This document shows positions 1 through 7,877 of a DNA stretch of 64,000 nucleotides, in pieces. The notes beneath the pieces were generated by a model. That model searched no databases, had not been told where the DNA came from, and saw nothing but the letters and a program-made list of their open reading frames with translations. The stretch covers positions 1 to 64,000 of the forward strand of contig JAYFRC010000034.1 of NCBI GenBank assembly GCA_034926415.1. The letters are read 5' to 3'. The stretch comes from JAYFRC01 sp034926415. GTDB lineage: Bacteria; Bacillota; Clostridia; Oscillospirales; Oscillospiraceae. The position numbers and the translations under genes are program-made. Every line of letters starts with the position of its first letter. Positions within the stretch are counted from its first letter, which is position 1.

Positions 1-345
1 CGTCCTCGTCGGCCAGAACGGTATTTGCCGTATTCAGCGCGGCGGTGACGGAGGCTGCGGATGCCGCAGTGTAGAGGGAGAGATCGATAGCGGCGGCTGT
101 GTTAACGGCGCTCTGAAGCTGTGATTTGTCCACGGTGGGTGTGAGCTCCACCAGGGCAGCTACGGCGCTGTTCAGGCCGGAAGCTGCGGCATCCACCTGA
201 GCCTGGGTGGCGTCCTCGTCGGCCAGAACGGTATTTGCCGTATTCAGCGCGGTGGTGACGGAGGCTGCGGATGCCGCAGTGTAAAGGGAAAGATCGACAG
301 CGGCGGCTGCGTTAACGGCACTCTGAAGCTGCGATTTGTCCACGA
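1..345 (-). repeat. Tandem 210-bp (70-codon) repeat, FIVAR-like
   Basis: Positions 1-134 and 211-344 are almost identical with an exact 210-bp period, so the repeat stays in frame with the esterase gene on the minus strand. Each 70-residue unit begins with a VDKSQLQ-type segment and is Ala/Thr/Val-rich and helical, resembling FIVAR-type modules of Gram-positive surface proteins. Nearly all differences between the copies are single bases, which points to recent duplication or homogenisation. More copies may lie beyond the window edge. Confidence 0.85.
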
Positions 346-1360
346 CTGTCGCACCGCCTGTGACAGACATGAAGAAATTATACATGATCAGTGAGCAATC
401 CGGACCGGTGGGATCAGTATAACTTCCGGAAGAACTGCCGCCGGACCAGGCATGTCCCATGCCGGTGACGATATATTTTTCCATGATGATATTGTTGTTG
501 CTGTCGTTATAAACATATCTTGTATAATTTTTGCCGTTGGCTACATCTGCCGTGCCGGTATAGGTTGCGTCGGCAGTGTCGTCGATGGAACCGTTGGCGG
601 AGCCGTCATCCGCAAGATCATTGGTTTTGGCCCACTGGGAAAGGACCTGATTACCGTTGACCGGATAGACGGTGTAATCCGAGCTGCCCTGAAACACGAT
701 GACCGGGACGGTACTGGCATAGCTGCCCATTGCGTTATAAGCCAGCTGCCCCTGTGTTGCCGGGGCGGGGCCGCCGGAACTCATAGCGGAGAATGCGCCA
801 ATCATGTCTGTGGCCGCCTTATATTCCAGTCCCGAGGCAACCCCGATACCGCTGAATACGTCGGGATAGGCAGCCCCTAGAATGACAGACATGGCCGCAC
901 CGGCCGAAAGCCCGGCGACAAATACTCTGGAATTGTCAATGGAGTATTGGGATTTGATCTGATTGACCATGCCAACAATCAGCGCAGGTTCTCCCGAACC
1001 TCTTGACTGGTCCTCTGGAAGGAACCAGTTCCAGCACTTGCTGGAGTTGGCGCTGGACGGCTGTTCCGGGTAAAGAACGATGAAATCCTCCTCTTCCGCC
1101 AGAGCGTTCATCTGTGTTCCGGTCGCGAAAACAGTAGGATCCTGTGTTCCGCCATGGAGCATAACCATTAGCGGAACTGAAGTACCAGATACATAGGAAC
1201 TGGGAATGTAGACCTTGTAGTTTCTTCCATTGTATGTACCGCTGGTAAACGTACCCGAGTCATCGGCGAATGCCGAAAGGGTGGCGAACGGAGCCATAAG
1301 AAGCATAAGAATCAGCATCCATGCAACCGTTCTGAACTTGAATGTGGTCTTTGATTTCAT
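1..1360 (-). CDS. Secreted PHB-depolymerase-family esterase with C-terminal FIVAR-like repeats (3' end outside window)
   Basis: The frame runs from ATG at 1360 through position 1 without a stop, so the C-terminus is missing. Start chosen for the GGAGG site just upstream. A signal peptide spans about residues 1-32 (hydrophobic core, then LSAFADD). The alpha/beta-hydrolase part has an oxyanion-type LHGG near residue 70, the nucleophile elbow GLSAGA (Ser about 152), a later Asp in GSSDYTVYP and the His in GMGHAWSGG, the layout of the PHB depolymerase / feruloyl-esterase family. Two 70-residue repeats follow. Expected to be exported and to hydrolyse polyester or acylated polysaccharide; the substrate cannot be read from sequence. 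The repeats suggest cell-surface attachment or spacing. Confidence 0.8.
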   Translation of the reverse strand, partial: MKSKTTFKFRTVAWMLILMLLMAPFATLSAFADDSGTFTSGTYNGRNYKVYIPSSYVSGTSVPLMVMLHGGTQDPTVFATGTQMNALAEEEDFIVLYPEQPSSANSSKCWNWFLPEDQSRGSGEPALIVGMVNQIKSQYSIDNSRVFVAGLSAGAAMSVILGAAYPDVFSGIGVASGLEYKAATDMIGAFSAMSSGGPAPATQGQLAYNAMGSYASTVPVIVFQGSSDYTVYPVNGNQVLSQWAKTNDLADDGSANGSIDDTADATYTGTADVANGKNYTRYVYNDSNNNIIMEKYIVTGMGHAWSGGSSSGSYTDPTGPDCSLIMYNFFMSVTGGATVVDKSQLQSAVNAAAAVDLSLYTAASAASVTTALNTANTVLADEDATQAQVDAAASGLNSAVAALVELTPTVDKSQLQSAVNTAAAIDLSLYTAASAASVTAALNTANTVLADED

Positions 1361-1787
1361 TTTGTTCCTCCTTTTCCGTTAATTGCTTCGGCTTCTTCTT
1401 CCTTGAAAACTGCCGCCGCCCGGCGGAAAATATATTACCCCTTGCGCGCAGAGGAAATATCGTTGCATCATCGGAGGACATTAAAATGTAAAATATATAG
1501 TTTTTTATGGTTTTTATAGTTAATCTTTTATAGTTAATAGTATATAATACAATAATTGCCATAATCAGTCGAATAATGTCGATGCCATCCTTGTGTTTCT
1601 GCGGAACAGCGACATTAATAAACAGCGGCAAGAAAAGAGGCTATTGCATTTTCAGCAATAGCCTCTACAGGTTAAAGTCAAAATATATTATGAAGGCCAG
1701 AATTTCCTTCGGCAAACAAGGAAAAAAACGCGCCGGTTATTGCGGAATACGAAACGGTTACGAATCTCATGATCCGTTGCTCCTTAT
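1361..1787. other. Intergenic region with AT-rich direct repeats
   Basis: No convincing gene. It holds the leader of the esterase gene and the terminator of the upstream diguanylate cyclase gene. TTTTATAGTTAAT occurs twice in tandem at 1512-1524 and 1526-1538 (14-bp period), close to where the esterase promoter should lie; this may be a direct-repeat operator. Confidence 0.5.
1637..1665 (-). terminator. Intrinsic terminator of the diguanylate cyclase gene
   Basis: Perfect 11-bp inverted repeat GAGGCTATTGC / GCAATAGCCTC with a 7-nt loop. Read on the minus strand it is followed directly by TTTTCTT, about 120 nt after the stop of the gene at 1788-2960. Confidence 0.8.
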
Positions 1788-2960
1788 TCACTGCTGAGTC
1801 TGCTTCTCCCTATGATACATGGATTTATCCCGGTACATGTTCTCGTCCGCCTCTCTCAGCAGGTTTGCTATTTTGTTATTTGCTCTTCTGGACGATACCG
1901 CATATCCGACGCTCACGGAAAGCCGGAACGGGAACTGCTTTGTCCCGCTGAAATCATCAAAGCTGTTTTTAATCTTCTGCGTAATTTCCTTTGCGGCACT
2001 CTCTCTGCCTCCCGGCAAGACGATAACAAACTCGTCTCCGCCATACCGTGCCAAAAAAGCAGGAGTTCCGTTAAATATTCTCCTCAGTATATCCGCCGTC
2101 TGAATCAGTGCCACATCGCCAAAGGTATGGCCATGCTGGTCGTTGATGTGCTTAAAATCATTTATATCAAGCACAATCAGCGTAGTTGCGCGGTTCTGAC
2201 CTTCTTCTATCCTAAAGAACCGCTCCATGTTCCTGCGATTATTCAGGCCGGTAAGAGGATCCTGCGATATTGCCTGGCTTTCCTTATTAAGGAGCACAAG
2301 CATACTGGAAACAACCGCGCAGGGCCACAGCACGCTGAGTCCGTAAAACACCGTCTGGATAGCTCCGCCCAGAAACGGAGACACCACAAAAAAAGCAATG
2401 GTCAGCAATTCTTTCTTTCGGTCAATAAGTACTTCTTTTCTATACTGCGCCAGAGCTATTACAGACACTGACAGCAGATATATAAGTACGATAACGGACA
2501 TCGCCGTGGACAGCACCCCACGATGATAATAATTGGCGTCATCCAGATAAAAGCACCATCCGTTAAACGGAGAAGTAACGATAATCAGGCTTAATAACGA
2601 AAAAGGTACGAAAACAAACAGTATCTCTTTCTTTATCGGCATAGCCTGTTCAAAGAGACGATACCACGCGTATCTCAGCCACTCCACGGCAATGACAAGC
2701 TGCACAATGAAATAGACGATGTTATCTACATAGCTCAAAGCGCGTAACCCATCTCCGCTTTTGCCATTCAATATCCACATTACCATATCCGTCAGTATAA
2801 CCAGTAACATCGCCACTTCGATCTTGCGCAGCAGCAGGACGTCATAAGTGTCGGCAAAATCTTTTGTGCAGCTGTAAAAGATTATCAAAGTAATAACGCA
2901 GGAAAAAACATCAATGCCGATATCAAACAGCAATGTCTCTCCCGGATCGAATATGATCAT
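1788..2960 (-). CDS. Membrane-bound diguanylate cyclase (GGDEF)
   Basis: 390 aa. The N-terminal 225 residues hold about six hydrophobic segments and no recognised extracellular domain. They are followed by a GGDEF domain with DPLTGLNNRR near residue 234, the metal-binding LDINDFK near 264 and an intact RYGGDEF at 306-311. It should make cyclic-di-GMP from two GTP at the inner membrane face. The RxxD inhibitory site usually found upstream of GGDEF is not visible (NGTP there), so product feedback may be absent. GAGGTG lies 7 nt before the ATG. A TATAAT lies at 2999-3004 on this strand. Monocistronic. Confidence 0.9.
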   Translation of the reverse strand: MIIFDPGETLLFDIGIDVFSCVITLIIFYSCTKDFADTYDVLLLRKIEVAMLLVILTDMVMWILNGKSGDGLRALSYVDNIVYFIVQLVIAVEWLRYAWYRLFEQAMPIKKEILFVFVPFSLLSLIIVTSPFNGWCFYLDDANYYHRGVLSTAMSVIVLIYLLSVSVIALAQYRKEVLIDRKKELLTIAFFVVSPFLGGAIQTVFYGLSVLWPCAVVSSMLVLLNKESQAISQDPLTGLNNRRNMERFFRIEEGQNRATTLIVLDINDFKHINDQHGHTFGDVALIQTADILRRIFNGTPAFLARYGGDEFVIVLPGGRESAAKEITQKIKNSFDDFSGTKQFPFRLSVSVGYAVSSRRANNKIANLLREADENMYRDKSMYHREKQTQQ

Positions 2961-3613
2961 GTGTCATCACCTCTTTTGTGTGTTCTTCAGGCGCGCCTAT
3001 TATAATATCACATATTATTCTTAAATAAATAACAAAAAAGAACAAAATTTTGATTTGAAAATACAAATTTCAGTTTATTGCCGTCTTTCATGGTGGAATT
3101 ATACTTCAAAAATATTAACAGAGCTATCAAGTACCAATAATTTTCATTGGTATATTTTTTTGTTGTAATTGCAACAGACTTACCGGCTCGAAAATAATAT
3201 AATCAAAACATAAAATCAGCAGCGATCCTATATTAGCAGATTGTGAAAAGGGCATGTCCGCTAACGCGAAAGACGCGGCTACGTATGCGCGGGATAACTG
3301 TCCTGTCTCTGTTGTCAATGCAGAATAACCATAAAGCAGTGCCCTTCTGAAAAGCTTTGGCAGTTCAGGAGGGCACTGCTTAACCCGAGAGCCTTCACTG
3401 CGGCAAATTTGGCGTGGCTGCTCAGGCAGAGCCGTTTCATGATGCAGGCGGCTAAATGCTTGCCTGCGGCGTATCCCCGCTGCCGGTACTCCCGCGACGA
3501 TATGTCGGATCTGCGCCCCCAGTCCGGCGCGGACAATATGCCCGGGATAGTATTCCCGTTAAGCGAGAAACACGCAAGGAAACGGCTCTGATTCCAAACA
3601 AATATAGCACTGC
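2961..3613. other. Long intergenic region, possible remnant sequence
   Basis: No convincing gene. It is AT-rich next to the cyclase gene and GC-rich from about 3230 to 3590. Two short minus-strand reading frames (3127-3318 and 3315-3536) lack ribosome sites and known domains. The GC-rich part looks like decayed coding or inserted DNA. Confidence 0.4.
3334..3381. repeat. 18-bp inverted repeat, possible terminator
   Basis: AAGCAGTGCCCTTCTGAA at 3334-3351 pairs with 3364-3381 (one G-U position) across a 12-nt loop. There is no clear T-run on either strand. It could end the zinc operon read-through 230 nt after its last stop, or be one end of an inserted segment. Confidence 0.5.
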
Positions 3614-4243
3614 TTAATCAGAAATTGTGTCGATTCCCGCCTCCGGCAATTCCTCGACACTCATGGCTTCTATATAGTAAAAAGCCTGGCCCGGCTGCCC
3701 GGATCCCGGATACATGGTTCCCTGCCGCAGGATTCCGGTGACTCTTATCCATGAGCTTTCCGAAACAAGCTTGGAAAGATCCTGATCCGATTTGAACTCA
3801 AAATTGACATAACCGCCCGTGCAGTAGGGACAGGTCGGCCCCTTCCGGCCAACGAAGGTGTATTTGTCATCGAAAATCATATAATACCCCTCGATTACGA
3901 CAGATTTCCCACTGTAGTCGGAAAAGTTCATATACCAGTCGTTAATCTGGGTCATGTACAGTTTGTCTCCGACGTTAATATCAATATTGCCAGCGTCAAA
4001 CGTTTTTCGGTCGTTGGAGATGTCATAGGAATAATCATCACTGGCTTCCTGCGGGCCGGACAATGCCGTGCCGCCCGCATCGCCCGAGGCGGCATCCGTG
4101 CTTACTGAGCTTTCCGTCTGACTGCCGCTCTGCGTCGACGGCTCGCCCTGAGCCGGAGCAGTGGAATGTTCGTCTTTACTCTGGCCGCAGCCTGCCGCCA
4201 TCACAAGCATGATACACATAATTAAAATATATGCCCTTTTCAT
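3614..4243 (-). CDS. Zinc-operon lipoprotein with CPYC motif (TIGR03943/DUF1980-like C-terminus)
   Basis: 209 aa. Lipoprotein signal with lipobox MAAGC (Cys 19), then a Ser/Thr/Gly-rich linker and a globular C-terminal part. That part contains a PTCPYC motif and an OB-fold-like stretch (WIRVTGILRQG), resembling the soluble C-terminal half of the TIGR03943/DUF1980 family found near metal transporters. It starts only 4 nt after znuB and is the last gene of the operon. The context suggests surface capture or delivery of zinc to ZnuABC, with the cysteines as possible ligands. This is inference; family assignment is by eye. Confidence 0.65.
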   Translation of the reverse strand: MKRAYILIMCIMLVMAAGCGQSKDEHSTAPAQGEPSTQSGSQTESSVSTDAASGDAGGTALSGPQEASDDYSYDISNDRKTFDAGNIDINVGDKLYMTQINDWYMNFSDYSGKSVVIEGYYMIFDDKYTFVGRKGPTCPYCTGGYVNFEFKSDQDLSKLVSESSWIRVTGILRQGTMYPGSGQPGQAFYYIEAMSVEELPEAGIDTISD

Positions 4244-4247
4244 AACT

Positions 4248-5069
4248 TCACACCCTTTCTCTCAGCTTTTCTATTCCGGCAAACATAAAAAATGCAATAA
4301 TGTCTGTGACGACAATGCACGCGCCGGTAGGGACGGAACCCAAATAAGATACCGTGAGTCCCACCATAAAACAGGTAATTGACAAAACGGCGGATACCAC
4401 AATGGTGCTCTTAAATCTCCTGCACACCCTCATGGCGGTAAGCGACGGAAAGACAATGAGACTTGAAATCAGCAGCGTACCCATCATACGCATGCCAAGA
4501 ACCACGGTAATTGCGGTGAGAGATGCGATAACCATATTATAGAAACGCGTTCCGGTTCCTGTGGCGGACGAAAAAGTTTCATCAAAGGTAACCGCAAAAA
4601 TGCGGTTATAAAAGATGATGTACAAAATGAGCACCGCCGCGCTTAAAAATAAAGACAGGACAACATCGCTGTGGCTCATGGCGAGAATGCTCCCGAACAT
4701 ATAGTTGCACACGTCCGTGTTCATTCCCGTGGTCAATGAGATAGTCATAACTCCGATCGCCAGCGCGCTGCTGCACAGCAATGCCGTAGCCGCATCCCCT
4801 TTGATTTTGGAACTGTCCTTCAGCTGAAGCAGGAGAAAGGCGCACACTACGCATACCGGAATGGAAACGGCCAGCGGCGCGGCGCCCATGGCATAAGCCA
4901 CGGCCAGCGCGGCGAAGCCAACGTGGGAAAGGCCGTCGCCTATCATTGAATATCGCTTCAGCACGAGGCTTGCCCCGAGAAGAGAGGCGCAGAGCGAGAC
5001 CAGCACACCTACAATGAGCGCGCGTACCAAAAAGGGGTAGGAAAGCATTTCGTACATCGTGTTCAACAT
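4248..5069 (-). CDS. znuB: Zinc/manganese ABC transporter permease
   Basis: 273 aa, almost all hydrophobic, with about eight membrane segments. Matches the ABC-3 (ZnuB/MntB) permease family in length and pattern, including the VLGMRMMGTLL region and the early GDGLSHVGFAA segment. It forms the membrane channel partnered by ZnuC. The ATG at 5069 overlaps the end of znuC by 7 nt, implying translational coupling. Confidence 0.92.
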   Translation of the reverse strand: MLNTMYEMLSYPFLVRALIVGVLVSLCASLLGASLVLKRYSMIGDGLSHVGFAALAVAYAMGAAPLAVSIPVCVVCAFLLLQLKDSSKIKGDAATALLCSSALAIGVMTISLTTGMNTDVCNYMFGSILAMSHSDVVLSLFLSAAVLILYIIFYNRIFAVTFDETFSSATGTGTRFYNMVIASLTAITVVLGMRMMGTLLISSLIVFPSLTAMRVCRRFKSTIVVSAVLSITCFMVGLTVSYLGSVPTGACIVVTDIIAFFMFAGIEKLRERV

Positions 5070-5770
5070 GTCGTGCCTCCCAAAAAGCGCGTTCCAATCT
5101 CGCTGCGCCTGTAATCTTCCGTTTTTCCATAGAACAATTGCCGGTTGCCAAGATGCAAAACATGGTCGGACTGTTCAATCGCCCCCTGCACATCATGGGA
5201 GACCATGATTACGGTAATGCCTTGTTCATCGTGCAGATTTCGGATGACGCGGTACAGATCCGCAGTCATAATGGGGTCGAGCCCCGTGACCGGTTCGTCG
5301 AGAAGCAGCAGCTTTTTTGTGGCGCAGAGCGCCCGGGCCAGCAGTATTCTCTGCTGCTGGCCGCCGGAAAGGTCGCGGTAACAGCGCCTCTCAAGATCAC
5401 CCGCGCCGAGCAGTTCCAGCTTTTCCCTGGCGTCCGCCCTATCGGCGGTTTTGTAAAACGGATGCCATCCAAGACGATTCAACCTGCCCGACAGCACCAC
5501 TTCCAATACGCTTGCGGGGAAATCTTTCTGCGCTGCCGTCTGTTGGGGAAGATACCCTATCTCAGCGGGCTTTAGTCCGTCGCCGGTCAATATTTTTCCG
5601 CAGGAGGGCTTCTTCAGATGCAGCAGACCTTTGAGCAGGGTGCTTTTTCCCGCACCGTTTTCACCTACGATACAAAGATAGTCTCCGGTTTCCACGGAAA
5701 AATCCAATCCTGACAGCACCGTCGTCCCCTCATATGAAAATGCCGCATCCCGGCAGACGAGCAGGCTCAT
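5063..5770 (-). CDS. znuC: Zinc ABC transporter ATP-binding protein
   Basis: 235 aa. Complete ABC ATPase: Walker A GENGAGKST near residue 37, Q-loop YLPQQ, signature LSGGQQQR, Walker B LLLDEP, and the switch His in VSHD. It powers import by the ZnuB channel. The stop of znuA lies 2 nt upstream and its own end overlaps znuB, so the three are cotranscribed and probably coupled. Confidence 0.93.
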   Translation of the reverse strand: MSLLVCRDAAFSYEGTTVLSGLDFSVETGDYLCIVGENGAGKSTLLKGLLHLKKPSCGKILTGDGLKPAEIGYLPQQTAAQKDFPASVLEVVLSGRLNRLGWHPFYKTADRADAREKLELLGAGDLERRCYRDLSGGQQQRILLARALCATKKLLLLDEPVTGLDPIMTADLYRVIRNLHDEQGITVIMVSHDVQGAIEQSDHVLHLGNRQLFYGKTEDYRRSEIGTRFLGGTTC

Positions 5771-5771
5771 G

Positions 5772-6758
5772 TCAGTTCAGCGCCTCCCTAAGCACGTCTA
5801 CGTTATGTTCCATCAGGCTCAGGTAGGTCGCTCCCGCTTTGAAGTCGCTGTCGCTCACATTGTGAACGGCATTGAGAAGCTCGCTCTTTGCTCCGGTCGC
5901 TTCGCATATGGAATCGCACATCTGCTCGTTTGAAAGCTCGATATGAAATACCACGGGAATATCGTCCTCTTTGACTTTATCGATGAGAAACGCCACCGTG
6001 GACGCATCCGCTTCCGTATCCGTCGTGCAGCCGGGAAAAGCGGCATAGTAGGTCAGACCGAATTCCTCGCAGAAATAGCGGAACGGGAAACGGTCTCCGA
6101 CAACGATTTCCTTTCGCTTGCCGTTTTCCACAACATCGCGGAACTCATCGTCAAGTTTCTGAAGCTGGGCAAGATAGTCTTTTGTATTTTCCTTGAAGGT
6201 CTCCTGATCGTCGGGGTCGAGCGTGCAAAGCGTATCGCTCAGTTTCTGTACAATTTTCATGGCGTTTGCCGGCGAGGTCCAGACGTGTTCGTCCATTTCC
6301 GGCGCTTCTTCCGATTGGCTGTCGCCGTCAGATTCTTCTTCCTCGGGCTGCATCCCCTCGACCAGCTCTTCTTCGACCAGATCAACGCAGTCCATAAGCT
6401 TGAACACGTTCATTTTGCTCTGATCCATAGAACTGAGAACATCAGCGACCCATTCGTCGGAATCCCCGCCGACATAAATAAACAGGCTGCTGTTTTGAAT
6501 TTTGATAATATCCTGCGGCGTCGGCTCGTAACTGTGGCTCTCCGCGCCGGGTTTAAGCAGCATAGTAACATCCACCTTATCGCCAGCGATCTGACGGGCA
6601 AAATCATACTCGGGGAAATTTGTGCAAACTACGCTGAGCTTTTCCTCGCTTTCAGTACCAGACGAAACAGCGCTGTCAGACGAGGCGGAGCTTCCGCAGG
6701 AAGACAGGGAAAACATCAGCAGAAAACATGCCACAAGGCATGCGAGCGTTTTTTTCAT
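5772..6758 (-). CDS. znuA: Zinc-binding lipoprotein of the ABC transporter
   Basis: 328 aa from the ATG at 6758, chosen because CGGAGG precedes it and a lipoprotein signal follows (LSSCGSS). An upstream in-frame start would add 16 residues that spoil the signal. Cluster A-I (ZnuA/TroA) binding protein with metal-ligand positions in SHSYEPT (His about 75), DEHVW (His about 158) and a late FHIELSNEQ. The loop before the second ligand, usually His-rich in zinc members, is here rich in Glu, Asp and Ser (residues about 129-157). Captures extracellular Zn (or Mn) for ZnuBC. Confidence 0.92.
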   Translation of the reverse strand: MKKTLACLVACFLLMFSLSSCGSSASSDSAVSSGTESEEKLSVVCTNFPEYDFARQIAGDKVDVTMLLKPGAESHSYEPTPQDIIKIQNSSLFIYVGGDSDEWVADVLSSMDQSKMNVFKLMDCVDLVEEELVEGMQPEEEESDGDSQSEEAPEMDEHVWTSPANAMKIVQKLSDTLCTLDPDDQETFKENTKDYLAQLQKLDDEFRDVVENGKRKEIVVGDRFPFRYFCEEFGLTYYAAFPGCTTDTEADASTVAFLIDKVKEDDIPVVFHIELSNEQMCDSICEATGAKSELLNAVHNVSDSDFKAGATYLSLMEHNVDVLREALN

Positions 6759-6804
6759 AATATAATCCTCCGTTAAAAAACAATGTTGACCTAAAAAAGA
6801 GCGC

Positions 6805-6868
6805 AAAAATACAAGGGAACCTCGGCAATTCCCGAATCAGCCTGCCCTTAAGCAGACTCGTCCCTTGT
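6805..6868 (-). terminator. Structured terminator or attenuator between small membrane protein gene and znuA
   Basis: Read on the minus strand, ACAAGGGA (6861-6868) pairs with TCCCTTGT (6811-6818), followed by ATTTTTG. Inside this stem two smaller hairpins form: GTCTGC/GCAGGC (6840-6857) and TTCGG/CCGAG (6821-6836). The whole is a three-way junction ending in a U-tract, unlike a simple terminator hairpin, and sits where it could tune znuACB expression relative to the regulator gene. It matches no riboswitch class I recognise. Confidence 0.6.
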
Positions 6869-6884
6869 TATATGCGAACATTGT

Positions 6885-7187
6885 TTAATCGGAGAGTTTT
6901 ACCTTAAGCGAAATGAGCGTGACGGCCACCGTCTCGCGAAGGTGAACGGCGGGAAGCGCCGTCAAAACCGCAAGCGCTGAAACGAAAACAGTCACGGCCA
7001 CAACCGCCGTTCCCACTGTGCTTAAAATCTGTCTGCAAATCTGAATTTCGTGGCAGACCGGACAATTCTCGCCGGTGCAGTCATGGTCCGCTTCTTTTAT
7101 TATGTAAGCGGTGGAAATGAACATGACGAACATCAGCGCAAAGCACATCACGGCAGCCATGATTCTGATTTTTTTCGTCATATCCAT
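6885..7187 (-). CDS. Small membrane protein of the zinc operon
   Basis: 100 aa. Two hydrophobic segments (about residues 8-29 and 57-82) flank a short loop with Cys in DCTGENCPVC followed by HEIQ, a possible extracytoplasmic metal site. It lies 17 nt after the Zur-like gene and before znuA. I recognise the pattern as recurring near Znu loci in clostridia but know no function. A role in zinc sensing or delivery is inference from position. Confidence 0.7.
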   Translation of the reverse strand: MDMTKKIRIMAAVMCFALMFVMFISTAYIIKEADHDCTGENCPVCHEIQICRQILSTVGTAVVAVTVFVSALAVLTALPAVHLRETVAVTLISLKVKLSD

Positions 7188-7203
7188 ACTCCCTACTTAC
7201 TGA

Positions 7204-7611
7204 TTAAGCATTACCGGCGCACGACAGGCAACTGCTGCACAAACCATATAAAACCGTTTTCTGCCGACTTATCTGAAACTCATTTGCTTTATAGACGTCG
7301 GCAAGCAGCCGGGCCGTAATCTCACCCTGCATATGAAGCGTTTTTCCACACTTGATGCAAATCATGTGAATGCTGCTTTTGCACTGCTCCGTTTGAATAT
7401 ACTGATAAAAAATTTCTCTTGAGCCTTCTTTTGTGGAGCGATTGATTGCTCCGGCGCTTTCAAGCGAAATCAGGTTCCGGTAAATTGCGCTCAGGCTCAT
7501 TTTAGGCTCAGGCAGGCTGTCCGCGATCTGTCTGGCCGAAAACTGCCTGTCGGGATTATGCTGCAAAAAGTCCATAAGGCGCTCACGCTGCTCTGTTTTG
7601 TAGGTTACCAT
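7204..7611 (-). CDS. zur: Fur-family zinc-responsive regulator (Zur-like)
   Basis: 135 aa from the ATG at 7611, which has GGAGG 7 nt upstream; earlier in-frame starts are worse spaced. N-terminal winged helix (ARQIADSLPEPKMSLSAIYRNLISL), then the Fur dimer domain with two structural-zinc pairs, CIKCG and CSSC. It is the first gene of the zinc operon and its promoter carries two copies of one dyad, so it probably represses its own operon when zinc is replete. Zur rather than Fur or PerR is inferred from the znu genes. Confidence 0.88.
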   Translation of the reverse strand: MVTYKTEQRERLMDFLQHNPDRQFSARQIADSLPEPKMSLSAIYRNLISLESAGAINRSTKEGSREIFYQYIQTEQCKSSIHMICIKCGKTLHMQGEITARLLADVYKANEFQISRQKTVLYGLCSSCLSCAGNA

Positions 7612-7631
7612 CTCCATGCCTCCAATTCCAG

Positions 7632-7652
7632 ATTTGCGAATCATACGCAAAT
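7632..7652. promoter_or_regulatory. Zur-like operator, proximal copy
   Basis: Perfect inverted repeat ATTTGCG-N7-CGCAAAT. It covers the predicted start of transcription just downstream of the -10. The same 21-bp pattern recurs at 7687-7707. Confidence 0.7.
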
Positions 7653-7653
7653 T

Positions 7654-7682
7654 ATGCTATCACTCAGTCTGTTCTTTGTCAA
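7654..7682 (-). promoter_or_regulatory. Sigma-A promoter of the zinc operon
   Basis: On the minus strand TTGACA (7677-7682), a 17-bp spacer and TAGCAT (7654-7659). It lies 43 nt before the Zur-like start codon, between the two dyads. Confidence 0.75.
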
Positions 7683-7686
7683 TCAA

Positions 7687-7707
7687 AATTGCGAACTGAT
7701 TGCAAAT
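7687..7707. promoter_or_regulatory. Zur-like operator, distal copy
   Basis: AATTGC...GCAAAT dyad. On the minus strand it fits ATTTGC-N6-TTCGCAA like the proximal copy, 55 bp (about five helical turns) away, just upstream of the -35. Confidence 0.6.
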
Positions 7708-7877
7708 TTATAATTGAACAGCCCTAACTTCTGTACGTATGCCTTAATTCGGTTCTACCGCAACAGTTTGCGGCTGATTTTCCTCTTTACGACGACCGAA
7801 AAACTGTAATTCTGTTATGCTAACGATTTACGGTAAGGTATATAATTATTTATTAAAAAGAAAGAAGGTTTTAAACA

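Noticed and set aside
452..880. Plus-strand frame inside the esterase gene
   Set aside because: Antisense to an intact hydrolase domain with catalytic motifs on the minus strand.
3315..3536. Minus-strand frame with YRQRGYAAG resembling an acetyltransferase acetyl-CoA motif
   Set aside because: Only the short motif matches, there is no ribosome site and no full domain. Kept only as a possible remnant in the intergenic note.
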